Shown: positions 27,946 to 36,351 of the stretch, piece after piece | Layout: every line of letters starts with the position of its first letter | Position numbering within the stretch: the first letter of the stretch is position 1 | NCBI RefSeq assembly: GCF_014207985.1 | Contig: NZ_JACHMI010000001.1 | Location: 8,415,001-8,479,000, forward strand | Origin: Nonomuraea rubra | GTDB taxonomy: Bacteria; Actinomycetota; Actinomycetes; Streptosporangiales; Streptosporangiaceae | Direction of reading: 5' to 3' | Length of the DNA: 64,000 nt | The notes under the pieces: generated by a model | Databases searched by the model: none | The model's input: the letters and a program-made list of their open reading frames with translations, nothing else | What the model was told of the DNA's origin: nothing | Made by a program: the position numbers and the translations under genes

Positions 27946-28578
27946 TCAGGGCGGGCCCTCTCCGGGTTCTTCCTGGTAGGAGTAGCGCTGCTCGCGCCAC
28001 GGGTCGGCCACGTTGTGGTAGCCGCGCTCCTCCCAGAAGCCCCTGCGGTCCTCCAGGAGGTACTCGATGCCGCGCACCCATTTGACGCTCTTCCACGCGT
28101 ACAGGTGGGGCACCACGATGCGCAGCGGGAAGCCGCGCTCGGGGCTGAGCGGCTTCTCGTCCAGCTCCATGGCGAACAGCGTGCCGGGCGCGGTGAAGTC
28201 GGACATCCGCAGGTTGGCGCTGTAGCCGTACTCGGCCCAGATCATCACGTGGTGCACGCCGGGGTCGGGCGGGGCGGCCTCGATGATCGTGGCGGGGGTG
28301 ACGCCGCGCCACTCGTTGGCCATCAGGGAGAACTTGGTGACGCAGTGGAAGTCGGCGATGCTCGTGTCGCGCGGCAGCCGCTCGAACTCGCCCCAGTCGA
28401 AGCGGTGCTCCTCCCCCGACGCCGTGGCCCCGAACACGCGGAAGTCCCAGCTGTCCGGCTTGAACGCGGGCACCCTGCCGTAGTGGATCACGGGCCGGCC
28501 GCGTGGAACGTACTGGCCTGGAGGCAGGCGCGACTCCTCCACGATCACTCTCCTCACCGGTCTCGCGTCTTGGGCCAT
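27946..28578 (-). CDS. Sulfite-oxidase-like molybdopterin-binding protein
   Basis: A 210-residue single-domain protein of the SUOX fold (YedY/MsrP-like and plant sulfite-oxidase relatives). It contains the Mo-ligating Cys in ADFHCVTKFS near residue 79, the following MANEWRGVTPATII, GYSANLRMSDF, and a pterin-binding ERGFPLRIVVPHLYAWKSVKWVRGIEYL block. Actinobacterial members are cytoplasmic, short and of unknown substrate. No Tat signal is visible. ATG 28578. It is divergent from the DAHP synthase leader. Confidence 0.9.
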   Translation of the reverse strand: MAQDARPVRRVIVEESRLPPGQYVPRGRPVIHYGRVPAFKPDSWDFRVFGATASGEEHRFDWGEFERLPRDTSIADFHCVTKFSLMANEWRGVTPATIIEAAPPDPGVHHVMIWAEYGYSANLRMSDFTAPGTLFAMELDEKPLSPERGFPLRIVVPHLYAWKSVKWVRGIEYLLEDRRGFWEERGYHNVADPWREQRYSYQEEPGEGPP

Positions 28579-28636
28579 CCTGCCATCGGGCCATCTGTGG
28601 TTCGCGGGCGGGTGTGGTGCGGTAGGCTTGCGGACT

Positions 28637-28705
28637 ATGCACGCAGCGTTCCTGTTTTCCTATGGCGGCGGACCCGAGTCCGTTCGCCATCTGGTGCTGC
28701 GCTAG
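28637..28705 (+). CDS. Phe/Tyr-rich leader peptide of the DAHP synthase attenuator
   Basis: A 22-codon reading frame with ATG 28637 and TAG 28703-28705, whose residues 4-9 are AFLFSY. It lies between a promoter-like region and a strong terminator, directly before a DAHP synthase gene. Clustered Phe, Leu and Tyr codons make it a candidate sensor for charged aromatic tRNAs. The DNA downstream of those codons can form the antiterminator described in the next entry. No protein function is expected. Expression is inferred, not shown. Confidence 0.75.
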   Translation: MHAAFLFSYGGGPESVRHLVLR

Positions 28706-28760
28706 CAGACAGGCGAACGAAGGCCCCGGGTCCGATCGGACCCGGGGCCTTCTTGTTTTT
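28669..28760 (+). terminator. Transcription attenuator before DAHP synthase
   Basis: The terminator is a perfect 14-bp stem (28720-28733 / 28738-28751, loop GATC) followed by a T-rich run to 28760. A competing structure is available: 28682-28688 pairs with 28712-28718 and 28669-28675 pairs with 28728-28734, which would sequester the 5' arm of the terminator. Since the upstream strands lie inside the leader peptide frame, ribosome position can decide which forms. Confidence 0.8.
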
Positions 28761-28792
28761 CCCGGCAACTTTCCCTCCAGAGGAGCAAGCAG

Positions 28793-29815
28793 ATGGTGAT
28801 CGTGATGGGGCCCGAGGCCACCGCCGCCGACATCGAGGCGATCGTGTCCGTCGTCGAGGCGGCCGGGGTGGAGGCGTTCGTCAGCAAGGGGGTGCGGCGC
28901 ACGATCGTCGGCCTGGTGGGCGACGTGACGCAGCTCGACGCGGCGAGCCTGCGGGGCATGGCGGGGGTGCGCGACGTGATGCGCGTGTCCACGCCGTACA
29001 AGCTGGTCAGCAGGGAGAACCATCCGGAACGCTCCACGGTCCACGTGGGCGGCGTGCCGATCGGCCCCGACACCGTGACGCTGATCGCGGGGCCGTGCGC
29101 GGTGGAGACGCCCGAGCAGACGCTCGCCGCGGCCAGGATGGCGCAGACGGCCGGGGCTGTGCTGCTGCGCGGCGGGGCCTTCAAGCCGCGTACGTCCCCG
29201 TACGCGTTCCAGGGGCTGGGCGAGAAGGGGCTGCGCATCCTGGCGGACGTGCGCGAGGAGACGGGCCTGCCGATCGTCACGGAGGTCGTGGACGCCCGGG
29301 ACGTGGAGATGGTCGCCTCCTACGCCGACATGCTCCAGGTCGGCACCCGCAACATGCAGAACTTCGCGCTGCTGCAGGAGGTCGGCGCGGCCGGCAGGCC
29401 GGTGATGCTCAAGCGCGGCATGACCGCCACGATCGAGGAGTGGCTGATGGCGGCCGAGTACATCGCCCAGCGCGGCAACCTCGACATCGTGCTGTGCGAG
29501 CGGGGCGTGCGGACCTACGAGACGGCCACCCGCAACACGCTGGACGTCTCCGCGGTGCCGGTGGCGCAGCGGCTGTCGCACCTGCCGGTGATCATCGACC
29601 CGTCGCACTCTGGCGGGCGGCGCGACCTGGTGCTGCCGCTGACCCGCGCGGCCATCGCGGTCGGCGCCGACGGTGTCATCATCGACGTGCACCCGCAGCC
29701 CGAGCAGGCGCTCTGCGACGGGCCGCAGGCCCTGGTGGACGCCGACCTGCACGAGCTCGCCCAGGTCATGACCGACTTCCCGCCGCTGCTCGGCAAGGCG
29801 CCCGCGACCGCCTGA
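28793..29815 (+). CDS. aroF: 3-Deoxy-7-phosphoheptulonate (DAHP) synthase, type I-beta with regulatory domain
   Basis: Condenses PEP and erythrose 4-phosphate in the first step of the shikimate pathway. Residues 1-70 are a ferredoxin-like domain ([20 protein letters not shown]), as in the Thermotoga enzyme, where it mediates feedback by Phe/Tyr. The barrel carries [60 protein letters not shown] and the [12 protein letters not shown] metal site. ATG 28793 follows AGAGGAG. Both a feedback domain and an upstream aromatic-codon attenuator are present, giving two layers of end-product control. Confidence 0.96.
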   Translation: MVIVMGPEATAADIEAIVSVVEAAGVEAFVSKGVRRTIVGLVGDVTQLDAASLRGMAGVRDVMRVSTPYKLVSRENHPERSTVHVGGVPIGPDTVTLIAGPCAVETPEQTLAAARMAQTAGAVLLRGGAFKPRTSPYAFQGLGEKGLRILADVREETGLPIVTEVVDARDVEMVASYADMLQVGTRNMQNFALLQEVGAAGRPVMLKRGMTATIEEWLMAAEYIAQRGNLDIVLCERGVRTYETATRNTLDVSAVPVAQRLSHLPVIIDPSHSGGRRDLVLPLTRAAIAVGADGVIIDVHPQPEQALCDGPQALVDADLHELAQVMTDFPPLLGKAPATA

Positions 29816-29828
29816 CCCGCCGGGCGCC

Positions 29829-29863
29829 GGGTTCGTACTCATGGGTAACTTGAGTACGAACCC
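29829..29863. promoter_or_regulatory. 13-bp perfect inverted repeat before the YiaAB gene
   Basis: Arms at 29829-29841 and 29851-29863 are separated by 9 bases. The stem is only about half GC, lower than the local terminators, and it sits about 40 bases before a start codon, so either an operator or the aroF terminator is possible. Confidence 0.5.
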
Positions 29864-29901
29864 TCATGTGCGGGGCTTCGCCCGCGCCGCACCATGGCCA
29901 C

Positions 29902-30189
29902 ATGACGAAGCCCATTCAACCCACGCAGACGACCGCGTTCTACGTCCAGGCGGTCCTGTCGTTCGCCGTCTCGCTGGCCTCCGTGGTCGTCGCCCTGGTC
30001 TACCTGCCCGTCGAGGGCTGGATCAGGGCGTTCCTCGGGCTCGGCCTCCTGTACGTCGTCACCTCCACGGTCACCCTGTGCAAGGTCGTACGGGACCGTC
30101 AGGAGCTCTCGGAGGTCAGCAACCGCGTCGACCAGGCCCGGCTGGACAAGCTCCTGGCCGAGCACGACCCGTTCAAGGTCGACGCCTAG
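29902..30189 (+). CDS. YiaA/YiaB-family two-helix membrane protein
   Basis: A 95-residue inner membrane protein with two helices (about 13-35 and 42-60) and a cytoplasmic tail predicted helical (VVRDRQELSEVSNRVDQARL). It matches the YiaAB two-helix family, whose function is unknown. Start ATG 29902 (MTKPIQPTQ); an in-frame ATG at 29866 lies within the inverted repeat region and is less likely. Its TAG stop shares bases with the opposing thiI stop through a CTAG tetranucleotide. Confidence 0.87.
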   Translation: MTKPIQPTQTTAFYVQAVLSFAVSLASVVVALVYLPVEGWIRAFLGLGLLYVVTSTVTLCKVVRDRQELSEVSNRVDQARLDKLLAEHDPFKVDA

Positions 30190-31382
30190 AGGGTGTACTC
30201 CTGGATCGAGTCTGCCAGCTGCACGCACAGCTCCTCGGCGTCGAGCCGCTTCTCGATCTGCTTGAGGTCCTCGATCTTGGCCCGCGTCTCGGCACGCTTG
30301 GGAGCCAGCAGCGAGCAGCAGTCCTCGTCGGGCAGCTCCGAGATCTCCAGCGTGCCGATGCGCCGGGCCTCGGCCATGATCTCGGTCTTGTCCCAGCCGA
30401 CCAGCGGCCGCAGGATCGGCAGCTCCACCGCGTTGTCCTGGGCGGTGATGTTGGCCAGCGTCTGCGAGGAGACCTGCCCGAGCGCGTCGCCGGTGATCAG
30501 GGCGGCGGCGCGGATGCGGTGGGCGACCTCCTCGGCCGTCTTGAGCATCAGCCGCCGCTGCGCGATCACCGCCAGCCGGTCCTGCCCGGAGGTGCGGATC
30601 GACTGCTGCGCCTTGCCGAACGGCACCACCCACAGGCGCGACTTGCCCTGGAACCGGTCGAGCTTCCTGACCAGCGCGTACGCCTTGTAGATCGACTCCG
30701 ACGTGGTGAACGGGATGCCGGAGAAGTGCAGGAAGTCGACGTGCAGGCCGCGCCGCATCATCCGGTACGCCGCCACGGGCGAGTCGATGCCGCCCGACAT
30801 GAGCACCAGGGCCCGGCCGCTGCTGCCGACGGGCAGGCCGCCCTGGCCGGGGATGCCGCCGGTGAAGACGAACACCTCGTCCCTGTCGACCTCGATGGAG
30901 ACCGTCAGCTCGGGGTTCTTCAGGTCGACCGGCAGGCCGTACTCGTCGTTGATGGCGCCGCCCACGAGGCGGTCGAGCTCGTTGGAGCGCAGCGGGAAGC
31001 GCTTGTCGCGGCGGCGGGAGCGGACCGCGAAGCGGGCGCCCCGCTTGGCCTCCTCGCTCTCGCCGACCAGCTCCAGGCCGGCCTTGAGCACCGCGTCGGG
31101 GTCCTTGGCGACCCGCCAGGCGCGGTGGATCCAGACCAGCCCGGGCACGTCGGCGACCCGCTGCGCCACGGCCTCCGCCTGCTCGGCGGTGGCGCCCTCG
31201 GGCAGGAAGATCGCGATCACGCCGTGCCGCTTGCGCACGTCGACCTGGACGCCGACCGTCTGCAGGGCGTCGCGGATGTTGGCGATCAGGCGGCGCTCGA
31301 AGAGCTCGCGGTTCTTGCCCTTGAGGACGATCTCGCCCAGCTTGAGCAGAACGCACGGCTCGCCCAGGGCGGACATCGTCAT
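30186..31382 (-). CDS. thiI: tRNA 4-thiouridine synthase ThiI
   Basis: Adenylates U8 of tRNA and transfers sulfur to it; in some bacteria it also supplies sulfur for the thiazole of thiamine. The order is a ferredoxin-like N-terminus with LLKLGEIVLKGKNRELFERRL, a THUMP domain (about 60-165), and the PP-loop ATPase LMSGGIDSPVAAYRMMRRG near 182-200. The GDALGQVSSQT motif and DEDCCSLLAPKR with the conserved Cys follow. The rhodanese extension found in E. coli ThiI is absent, so sulfur must come from a separate carrier. ATG 31382 has GGAGG 8 nt upstream. Confidence 0.94.
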   Translation of the reverse strand: MTMSALGEPCVLLKLGEIVLKGKNRELFERRLIANIRDALQTVGVQVDVRKRHGVIAIFLPEGATAEQAEAVAQRVADVPGLVWIHRAWRVAKDPDAVLKAGLELVGESEEAKRGARFAVRSRRRDKRFPLRSNELDRLVGGAINDEYGLPVDLKNPELTVSIEVDRDEVFVFTGGIPGQGGLPVGSSGRALVLMSGGIDSPVAAYRMMRRGLHVDFLHFSGIPFTTSESIYKAYALVRKLDRFQGKSRLWVVPFGKAQQSIRTSGQDRLAVIAQRRLMLKTAEEVAHRIRAAALITGDALGQVSSQTLANITAQDNAVELPILRPLVGWDKTEIMAEARRIGTLEISELPDEDCCSLLAPKRAETRAKIEDLKQIEKRLDAEELCVQLADSIQEYTL

Positions 31383-31451
31383 GGTGGAACCTCCGGGGAA
31401 GACGGGGACGGGCGCGGCGGTCGATGATGCCAACGCCGCGACCACCCGAGT

Positions 31452-32093
31452 TTAGTCCGCGTCCAGCCCGCGCTCGATCGCATATCGCACCAGCTCGACC
31501 CGGTTGTGCAGGTGGAGCTTGCCGAGGGTGTTCTGGACGTGGTTCTGCACGGTGCGGTGGGACAGGACGAGCCGTTCGGCGATCTGCTTGTACGACAGCC
31601 CCTTGGCCACCAGCCTGAGCACCTCGGTCTCCCGCTCGGTGAGCCGGGGCCCCTCGGTGGGCTCCAGTTGCCCGGCCAGCCGCCGGTACTCGCCCAGCAC
31701 CAGCCCGGCCAGCCCCGGGGTGAAGACGGCGTCGCCGTCGGCGGTGCGGCGCACGGCGTCGAGGAACTCCTCGCGGCTCGCCGACTTCACGAGGTATCCG
31801 CAGGCGCCGGCCTTGACCGCCTGCAGCACGTCGTCCTGCTCGGCGCTCGCCGACAGCACCAGCACCCTGGGCGCCGGGTCCACCTGGGCCAGGCGGGCCG
31901 CCACCTCGGGCCCCGGCAGGTCGGGCAGCCTCAGGTCGAGCACCACGACCTCGGGCAGCACCGCGGCGGCCACCCTGATCGCCTGCCGCCCCTCCCCCAC
32001 GGCGGCCACGACCTCGTACCCGGCCTCCATGAGATCCCTGGCGACGCCGTCGCGCCACATGGGATGATCGTCCACCACCATGACCCGCACCAT
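31452..32093 (-). CDS. NarL/LuxR-family response regulator (MacR-like)
   Basis: A 213-residue regulator. The receiver has DD at 8-9, phospho-acceptor Asp53 (VVVLDLRLPDLPG) and Lys in GYLVKSASREEF. The C-terminal LuxR helix-turn-helix carries LTERETEVLRLVAKGLSYKQIAERL and HRTVQNHVQNTLGKLHLHNRVEL. The kinase gene sits 20 nt upstream on the same strand. By kinase type and remembered position near aroF and glucokinase this resembles the MacRS system of Streptomyces, which regulates morphology and antibiotic output. The target genes here are not known. Confidence 0.92.
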   Translation of the reverse strand: MVRVMVVDDHPMWRDGVARDLMEAGYEVVAAVGEGRQAIRVAAAVLPEVVVLDLRLPDLPGPEVAARLAQVDPAPRVLVLSASAEQDDVLQAVKAGACGYLVKSASREEFLDAVRRTADGDAVFTPGLAGLVLGEYRRLAGQLEPTEGPRLTERETEVLRLVAKGLSYKQIAERLVLSHRTVQNHVQNTLGKLHLHNRVELVRYAIERGLDAD

Positions 32094-32113
32094 GGCGCAA
32101 CTGTAGGCGTTGG

Positions 32114-33214
32114 TCAGGCGGTCAGGGTGATCTCCACCTCGGTGCCCTGCCCGGGAACGCTCACGATCGACACCTGCCCGCCCAGCTCGGCCATCCGTCC
32201 CCTGATCGACCTGGCCACTCCCATGCGCCCGTCGGCCGCGGCCTGCTCCAGCCGGCCCTCCGGGATGCCGGGCCCCTCGTCCCTGACCGTCACCGTGACG
32301 GTGCCGTCCAGAAATTCGGCCAGCACCCAGGCGCGCGCGTCGTGACCGCAATGCGCGCGGACGTTGTCCAGGGCCGCGCCGACGGCCGCCGAGACGGAGG
32401 CGGCGGCCTCTGCGGGCAGCAGCAGCGGCGTGGCCGGGGTCGAGACCGTCACCGAGGGCGAGCCGTAGCGGGCGAGGTGGGAGCGCAGGTCGATGGTGCC
32501 CAGGGGAGGCGGCGGCCCGACCGAGACGAGCTCGCGCAGCGCGGCCTCCTGCTCCCCCGCCAGGCGGCCCAGCTCGGCGGCCTCGCCGCCGAGCTCCCGG
32601 CCGCGCCGCTGCACCAGGGCGAGCACCTGAAGGACCGAATCGTGGATGTCGCGGGCCAGCCGCTCCCGCTCGCGCTGGGCGGCCTCCATCTCGGCGGCCC
32701 GCTGCAGGCGTTCCTCCGCCTGCTTGGCCAGCCGGACCATGTGGCCGACCAGCCAGCCCGCCATGAGCAGCAGCACCGTCTCGTTGATGAGGACGGACGC
32801 CTCGCCGACCCGTGCCCGCGACCACAGCTCGCCGGCCGCGACCACGGCCGCCGCGACCGTGCCCGCCCGCCTGCCGTGGCGCACGGCCCAGGCGAGCACG
32901 GGCGCGGCGATCCAGGTCGCGGGCACGGGCATGGAGCCGAGCGTCACCTGCTGGTCGCCCTGCACGTACGGGGTGGTGAGCAGGCACGCCATCGTCACCG
33001 TCAGGTCGACGGCCAGCAGCGGCCACCGGCGCAGCGGCCCGGCCGCGTAGGCGAACGTCGCCGCGGCGGTCCACAGCGCCATCACGCCGATCACCAGCCA
33101 GCCGAGCAGCGGCTGCTCGTAGCCGCGGTGCTGGGCCATGAGCACGGCGGCGTACACCAGCGAGGCGACGCGGAAGACCGCGATCGCCCGCCAGAACGGC
33201 CCCTCGATAGCCAT
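32114..33214 (-). CDS. Membrane sensor histidine kinase (MacS-like, DUF5931)
   Basis: A 366-residue kinase. About five to six N-terminal membrane helices (10-155) match the DUF5931-type sensor. A linker helix precedes the HisKA_3-like motif RLARDIHDSVLQVLALVQRRG, with phospho-acceptor His191. The HATPase domain has ALDNVRAHC, VRDEGPGIPEG and an unusual MGVARSIRGRMAELGG. The first is the N-box in modified form, with DN rather than the NA pair. ATG 33214. It is coupled to the downstream NarL-type regulator. Confidence 0.9.
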   Translation of the reverse strand: MAIEGPFWRAIAVFRVASLVYAAVLMAQHRGYEQPLLGWLVIGVMALWTAAATFAYAAGPLRRWPLLAVDLTVTMACLLTTPYVQGDQQVTLGSMPVPATWIAAPVLAWAVRHGRRAGTVAAAVVAAGELWSRARVGEASVLINETVLLLMAGWLVGHMVRLAKQAEERLQRAAEMEAAQRERERLARDIHDSVLQVLALVQRRGRELGGEAAELGRLAGEQEAALRELVSVGPPPPLGTIDLRSHLARYGSPSVTVSTPATPLLLPAEAAASVSAAVGAALDNVRAHCGHDARAWVLAEFLDGTVTVTVRDEGPGIPEGRLEQAAADGRMGVARSIRGRMAELGGQVSIVSVPGQGTEVEITLTA

Positions 33215-33325
33215 GAGCGTTTCTCATGTTTCCGACAGAGAAGTTGACAGATAGTTCGAGTATCCATGCGAAAGGGACATCCGGGATGGCACAATCCGGG
33301 GACCCCTAATGCAAGGAACCGATAG

Positions 33326-34177
33326 ATGACCTCCGCTGTGAATCATTTCACCTACGGACTGATCACGCCGTTACTCGCATACGTCATGTCCTGCATCGGC
33401 TCGATGCTCGGACTGCGGCTCACCGCGCAGGCGCACGCCTCCCGCGGCGGGGCCCGCGTGCGCTGGCTGCTCGGAGCGGCCATCTCCATCGGCGGCACCG
33501 GCATCTGGGTCATGCACTTCATCGCCATGATGGGCTTCGAGGTGGAGGGCACCCAGATCAAGTACGACGTCTGGCTCACCGTCGCCTCCGCGCTGGTGGC
33601 CATCGTGGTCGTGGGCACCGGCCTGTTCCTCGTCTCGTACGGCGGCGGCCGGATCCTGGCGCTGCTCGGCGGCGGCCTGCTGACGGGACTCGGCGTGGCC
33701 TCCATGCACTACCTCGGCATGTACGCGATGAACATGTCCGCCCACGTCTCCTACGACCGGCTCACCGTGGCCGCCTCCGTGGGCATCGCCGTGGTCGCCG
33801 CGACCGTGGCCCTGTGGTTCACCCTGCGGGTCAAGAAGCCCATCTGGATCACCGGCGCCGCCCTCGTCATGGGCGTGGCCGTCTCGGGCATGCACTACAC
33901 CGGCATGTACGCCATGCACGTCTCGGTCGACTCCGACCCCGCGATCGTGCCGGGCGCCGACGCGCTCGACTTCCTCGTACCCCTCATGACGGTGATCAGC
34001 CTCATCACCCTGACCATGCTCCTCATGGTCATCCTGTCGCCCTCGGAGGAGGAGCTGCACGAGGACGCGGAACTGGTGGCGAAGCTGGAACTCCGCCGTC
34101 GCACCGCTCATCAGCAACAACTCACGTATCCCACGCCAATGCCACGCCAACAGCCGATGCAGGCTCGGCGAAGGTAG
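33326..34177 (+). CDS. MHYT-domain integral membrane protein (copy 1)
   Basis: A 283-residue, seven-helix membrane protein containing the three MHYT repeats: GIWVMHFIAMMGF near 65, ASMHYLGMYAMN near 130 and SGMHYTGMYAMHV near 192. MHYT domains are proposed to bind copper through Met/His and to sense gases such as O2, NO or CO. Elsewhere they are fused to GGDEF/EAL or kinases; here the domain stands alone with a short charged tail (LSPSEEELHEDAELVAKLELRRR) that may contact a partner. ATG 33326 follows AAGGAA. The second copy begins 62 nt downstream. Confidence 0.92.
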   Translation: MTSAVNHFTYGLITPLLAYVMSCIGSMLGLRLTAQAHASRGGARVRWLLGAAISIGGTGIWVMHFIAMMGFEVEGTQIKYDVWLTVASALVAIVVVGTGLFLVSYGGGRILALLGGGLLTGLGVASMHYLGMYAMNMSAHVSYDRLTVAASVGIAVVAATVALWFTLRVKKPIWITGAALVMGVAVSGMHYTGMYAMHVSVDSDPAIVPGADALDFLVPLMTVISLITLTMLLMVILSPSEEELHEDAELVAKLELRRRTAHQQQLTYPTPMPRQQPMQARRR

Positions 34178-34239
34178 TTGCGTGGGCGGCGACACCCTGC
34201 TCATACTCCCTTATCGGTGCGTAAGGGGATGGGTGGGGT

Positions 34240-35055
34240 ATGTCGCCGATCGACCATTTCTCTCACGGGCTCTTGACACCCGTGCTCGCGTACATCATGT
34301 CCAGCGTGGGCTCCATGCTCGGCCTGCTGCTCACCTCGCGCGCGAGGCTGATCGGCGGGCGTGAGGCCAGGTGGTGGCTCGTCGGCGCGGCCTTCGCGAT
34401 AGGCGGCACCGGCATCTGGACGATGCACTTCATCGCCATGCTCGGCTTCTCCGTGAGCGGCCTGGCGATCAGGTACGACGTGCCGCTCACCGCCGCGTCC
34501 GCGTTCCTCGCCGTCGTCGTCGTGGGCATGGGGCTGTTCCTGGCCGCTCACGGCGGCGAACGGCTGGGCTTCCTGCTCGGCGGCGGCGTCCTGACCGGGC
34601 TCGGCGTGGCCGGCATGCACTACCTGGGCATGGCGGCACTGAACATGTCCGCCCACGTCGCCTACGACCCGGTGGTCGTCACGCTGTCGGTGCTGATCGC
34701 GGTGGCGGCGGCCACGGTCGCGCTCTGGTTCACGCTGCGGGTCAGCGGGGCGCTCAGGATCGGCGGGGCGGCGCTGGTCATGGGTGTGGCGGTCACGGGC
34801 ATGCACTACACCGGCATGTACTCGATGTCGGTCTCGTCGCACCTGGAGATGGCGGCCGTGCCGGGGGCGCGGGCCATCGACTTCCTGCTGCCGCTCATCG
34901 TGGGCATCAGCGTGATCACGGTGGGCCTGCTGCTCACCGTCATCCTGTCGCCCTCGGAGAAGGAGCTGCGCAGCGAGGCGGAGTACAGGGAGCGGCTGCG
35001 CGGACGCGACGAGGGCGCGCCGGAGGTCGATCTCTTCGGCACGCCCCGCGGTTGA
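34240..35055 (+). CDS. MHYT-domain integral membrane protein (copy 2)
   Basis: A 271-residue paralogue of the preceding gene, with MHFIAMLGF, GMHYLGMAALN and GMHYTGMYSM repeats and the same ILSPSEKELR tail motif. The two proteins align over their whole length, including HFxxGLxTPxLAYxMSxxGSMLGL at the N-terminus, so a tandem duplication is clear. The tails then diverge (this one ends APEVDLFGTPRG). ATG 34240 follows GGGGTATGTCG without a strong ribosome site. No GGDEF or EAL gene is adjacent. A strong hairpin ends the unit. Confidence 0.92.
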   Translation: MSPIDHFSHGLLTPVLAYIMSSVGSMLGLLLTSRARLIGGREARWWLVGAAFAIGGTGIWTMHFIAMLGFSVSGLAIRYDVPLTAASAFLAVVVVGMGLFLAAHGGERLGFLLGGGVLTGLGVAGMHYLGMAALNMSAHVAYDPVVVTLSVLIAVAAATVALWFTLRVSGALRIGGAALVMGVAVTGMHYTGMYSMSVSSHLEMAAVPGARAIDFLLPLIVGISVITVGLLLTVILSPSEKELRSEAEYRERLRGRDEGAPEVDLFGTPRG

Positions 35056-35067
35056 GCCATGTAGCCG

Positions 35068-35122
35068 GGTACGGCTTGCGACGCAAGGTGGGCCGCCGAC
35101 TCTCTGCGACGCAAGCCGTACC
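35068..35122. terminator. Long hairpin between MHYT genes and phosphofructokinase
   Basis: An 18-base stem with one mismatch (35068-35085 / 35105-35122) and a 19-base loop lies between converging genes. The left arm itself contains a short palindrome (CTTGCG-A-CGCAAG, 35075-35087). Confidence 0.75.
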
Positions 35123-35193
35123 TCGAGGGGTTGTAGCGGTAACCCCGCTGACTCGAAGGTACGGCCGCCCGCTTGCAAGCCGCTTTCAGCCTG

Positions 35194-36219
35194 TTATCCG
35201 AAGAACACCTCGGCCTCGGAGTAACGCTCCACCGGCACGGTCTTCAGCTCGGCCGTGGCCTCGTCGAGGCCGACGCGCACGATGTCGGTGCCGCGCAGCG
35301 CGACCATCTTGCCGTAGTCGCCCTCGTGGGCCGCGTCGATCGCCTGCAGCCCGAACCTGGTCGCCAGCACCCGGTCGTAGGCGGTGGGGGTGCCGCCGCG
35401 CTGGATGTGGCCGAGCACCGTGGTGCGGGCCTCCTTGCCGGTGCGCTTCTCGATCTCCTTGGCCAGCACCTCGCCGATGCCGCCCAGGCGCACGTGGCCG
35501 AACGCGTCGAGCGTGCCCGCCTGCAGCTCCATCTGCCCCTCGATGGGGTGCGCGCCCTCGGCGACCACGATGATCGGCGAGTAGCGGGTGCGGAAGCGGG
35601 ACTCGACGTACTCGCAGACCCGGTCGATGTCGAACGGCTTCTCCGGGATGAGGATGACGTTGGCGCCGCCGGCCATGCCCGCGTGCAGCGCGATCCAGCC
35701 CGCGTGGCGGCCCATGACCTCGCAGATGAGCGCCCGGTGGTGGGACTCGGCCGTGGTGTGCAGGCGGTCGATGGCCTCCATCGCGATGTTCACCGCGGTG
35801 TCGAAGCCGAAGGTGTAGTCGGTGCCCGACAGGTCGTTGTCGATGGTCTTGGGCACGCCCACGACGTTGACCTCGCGGTCGTAGAGCTGTTTGGCGACGC
35901 CGAGGGTGTCCTCCCCGCCGATGGCGATCAGCGCGTCCACGCCGGTGGCGGCCAGGTTCTCCTTGATCCGGCCGACCCCGTTCTCGATCTTCATCGGGTT
36001 CGTCCGTGAGGAGCCCAGGATGGTGCCGCCCCGCGGCAGGATGCCGCGCACGGCCTGGATGTCCAGCGGCATCGTGTCGCCTTCCAGAGGGCCGCGCCAG
36101 CCGTCACGGAAGCCGACGAACTCATGGCCGTAGACGCTCACCCCCTTACGCACCACTGCCCTGATCACGGCGTTGAGCCCGGGGCAGTCGCCGCCTCCGG
36201 TGAGCACTCCAATACGCAT
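35194..36219 (-). CDS. 6-Phosphofructokinase with pyrophosphate-type active site
   Basis: A PFK family enzyme of glycolysis, 341 residues. The N-terminus MRIGVLTGGGDCPGLNAVIR binds the phosphoryl donor, and TIDND with the catalytic Asp is at 125-129. Two residues set donor preference by E. coli PFK numbering. Position 104 is Asp (GGEDT) instead of Gly, and position 124 is Lys (PKTIDND) instead of Gly. That pair is the known signature of PPi-dependent PFK, which works reversibly and saves ATP. ATG 36219 has GGAGG 8 nt upstream. It is divergent from glpK with a 132-nt gap. Confidence 0.93.
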   Translation of the reverse strand: MRIGVLTGGGDCPGLNAVIRAVVRKGVSVYGHEFVGFRDGWRGPLEGDTMPLDIQAVRGILPRGGTILGSSRTNPMKIENGVGRIKENLAATGVDALIAIGGEDTLGVAKQLYDREVNVVGVPKTIDNDLSGTDYTFGFDTAVNIAMEAIDRLHTTAESHHRALICEVMGRHAGWIALHAGMAGGANVILIPEKPFDIDRVCEYVESRFRTRYSPIIVVAEGAHPIEGQMELQAGTLDAFGHVRLGGIGEVLAKEIEKRTGKEARTTVLGHIQRGGTPTAYDRVLATRFGLQAIDAAHEGDYGKMVALRGTDIVRVGLDEATAELKTVPVERYSEAEVFFG

Positions 36220-36351
36220 GGCGGGTTCCTCCCAGATAGGGGTCACGAGCCAGACCTTGATGTCAGACTCGCATTGTGCCCGGCATCACGCGCAGTGGTC
36301 TAGACCAAACGCCAGCCCGAAAAACTAAACCCTTACCTCGGAGGAATTTTC

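Noticed and set aside
27946..28578. Sulfite-oxidase-like protein as the missing XDH Mo subunit
   Set aside because: It has the SUOX fold with a Cys ligand, which is unrelated to the XDH large-subunit fold.
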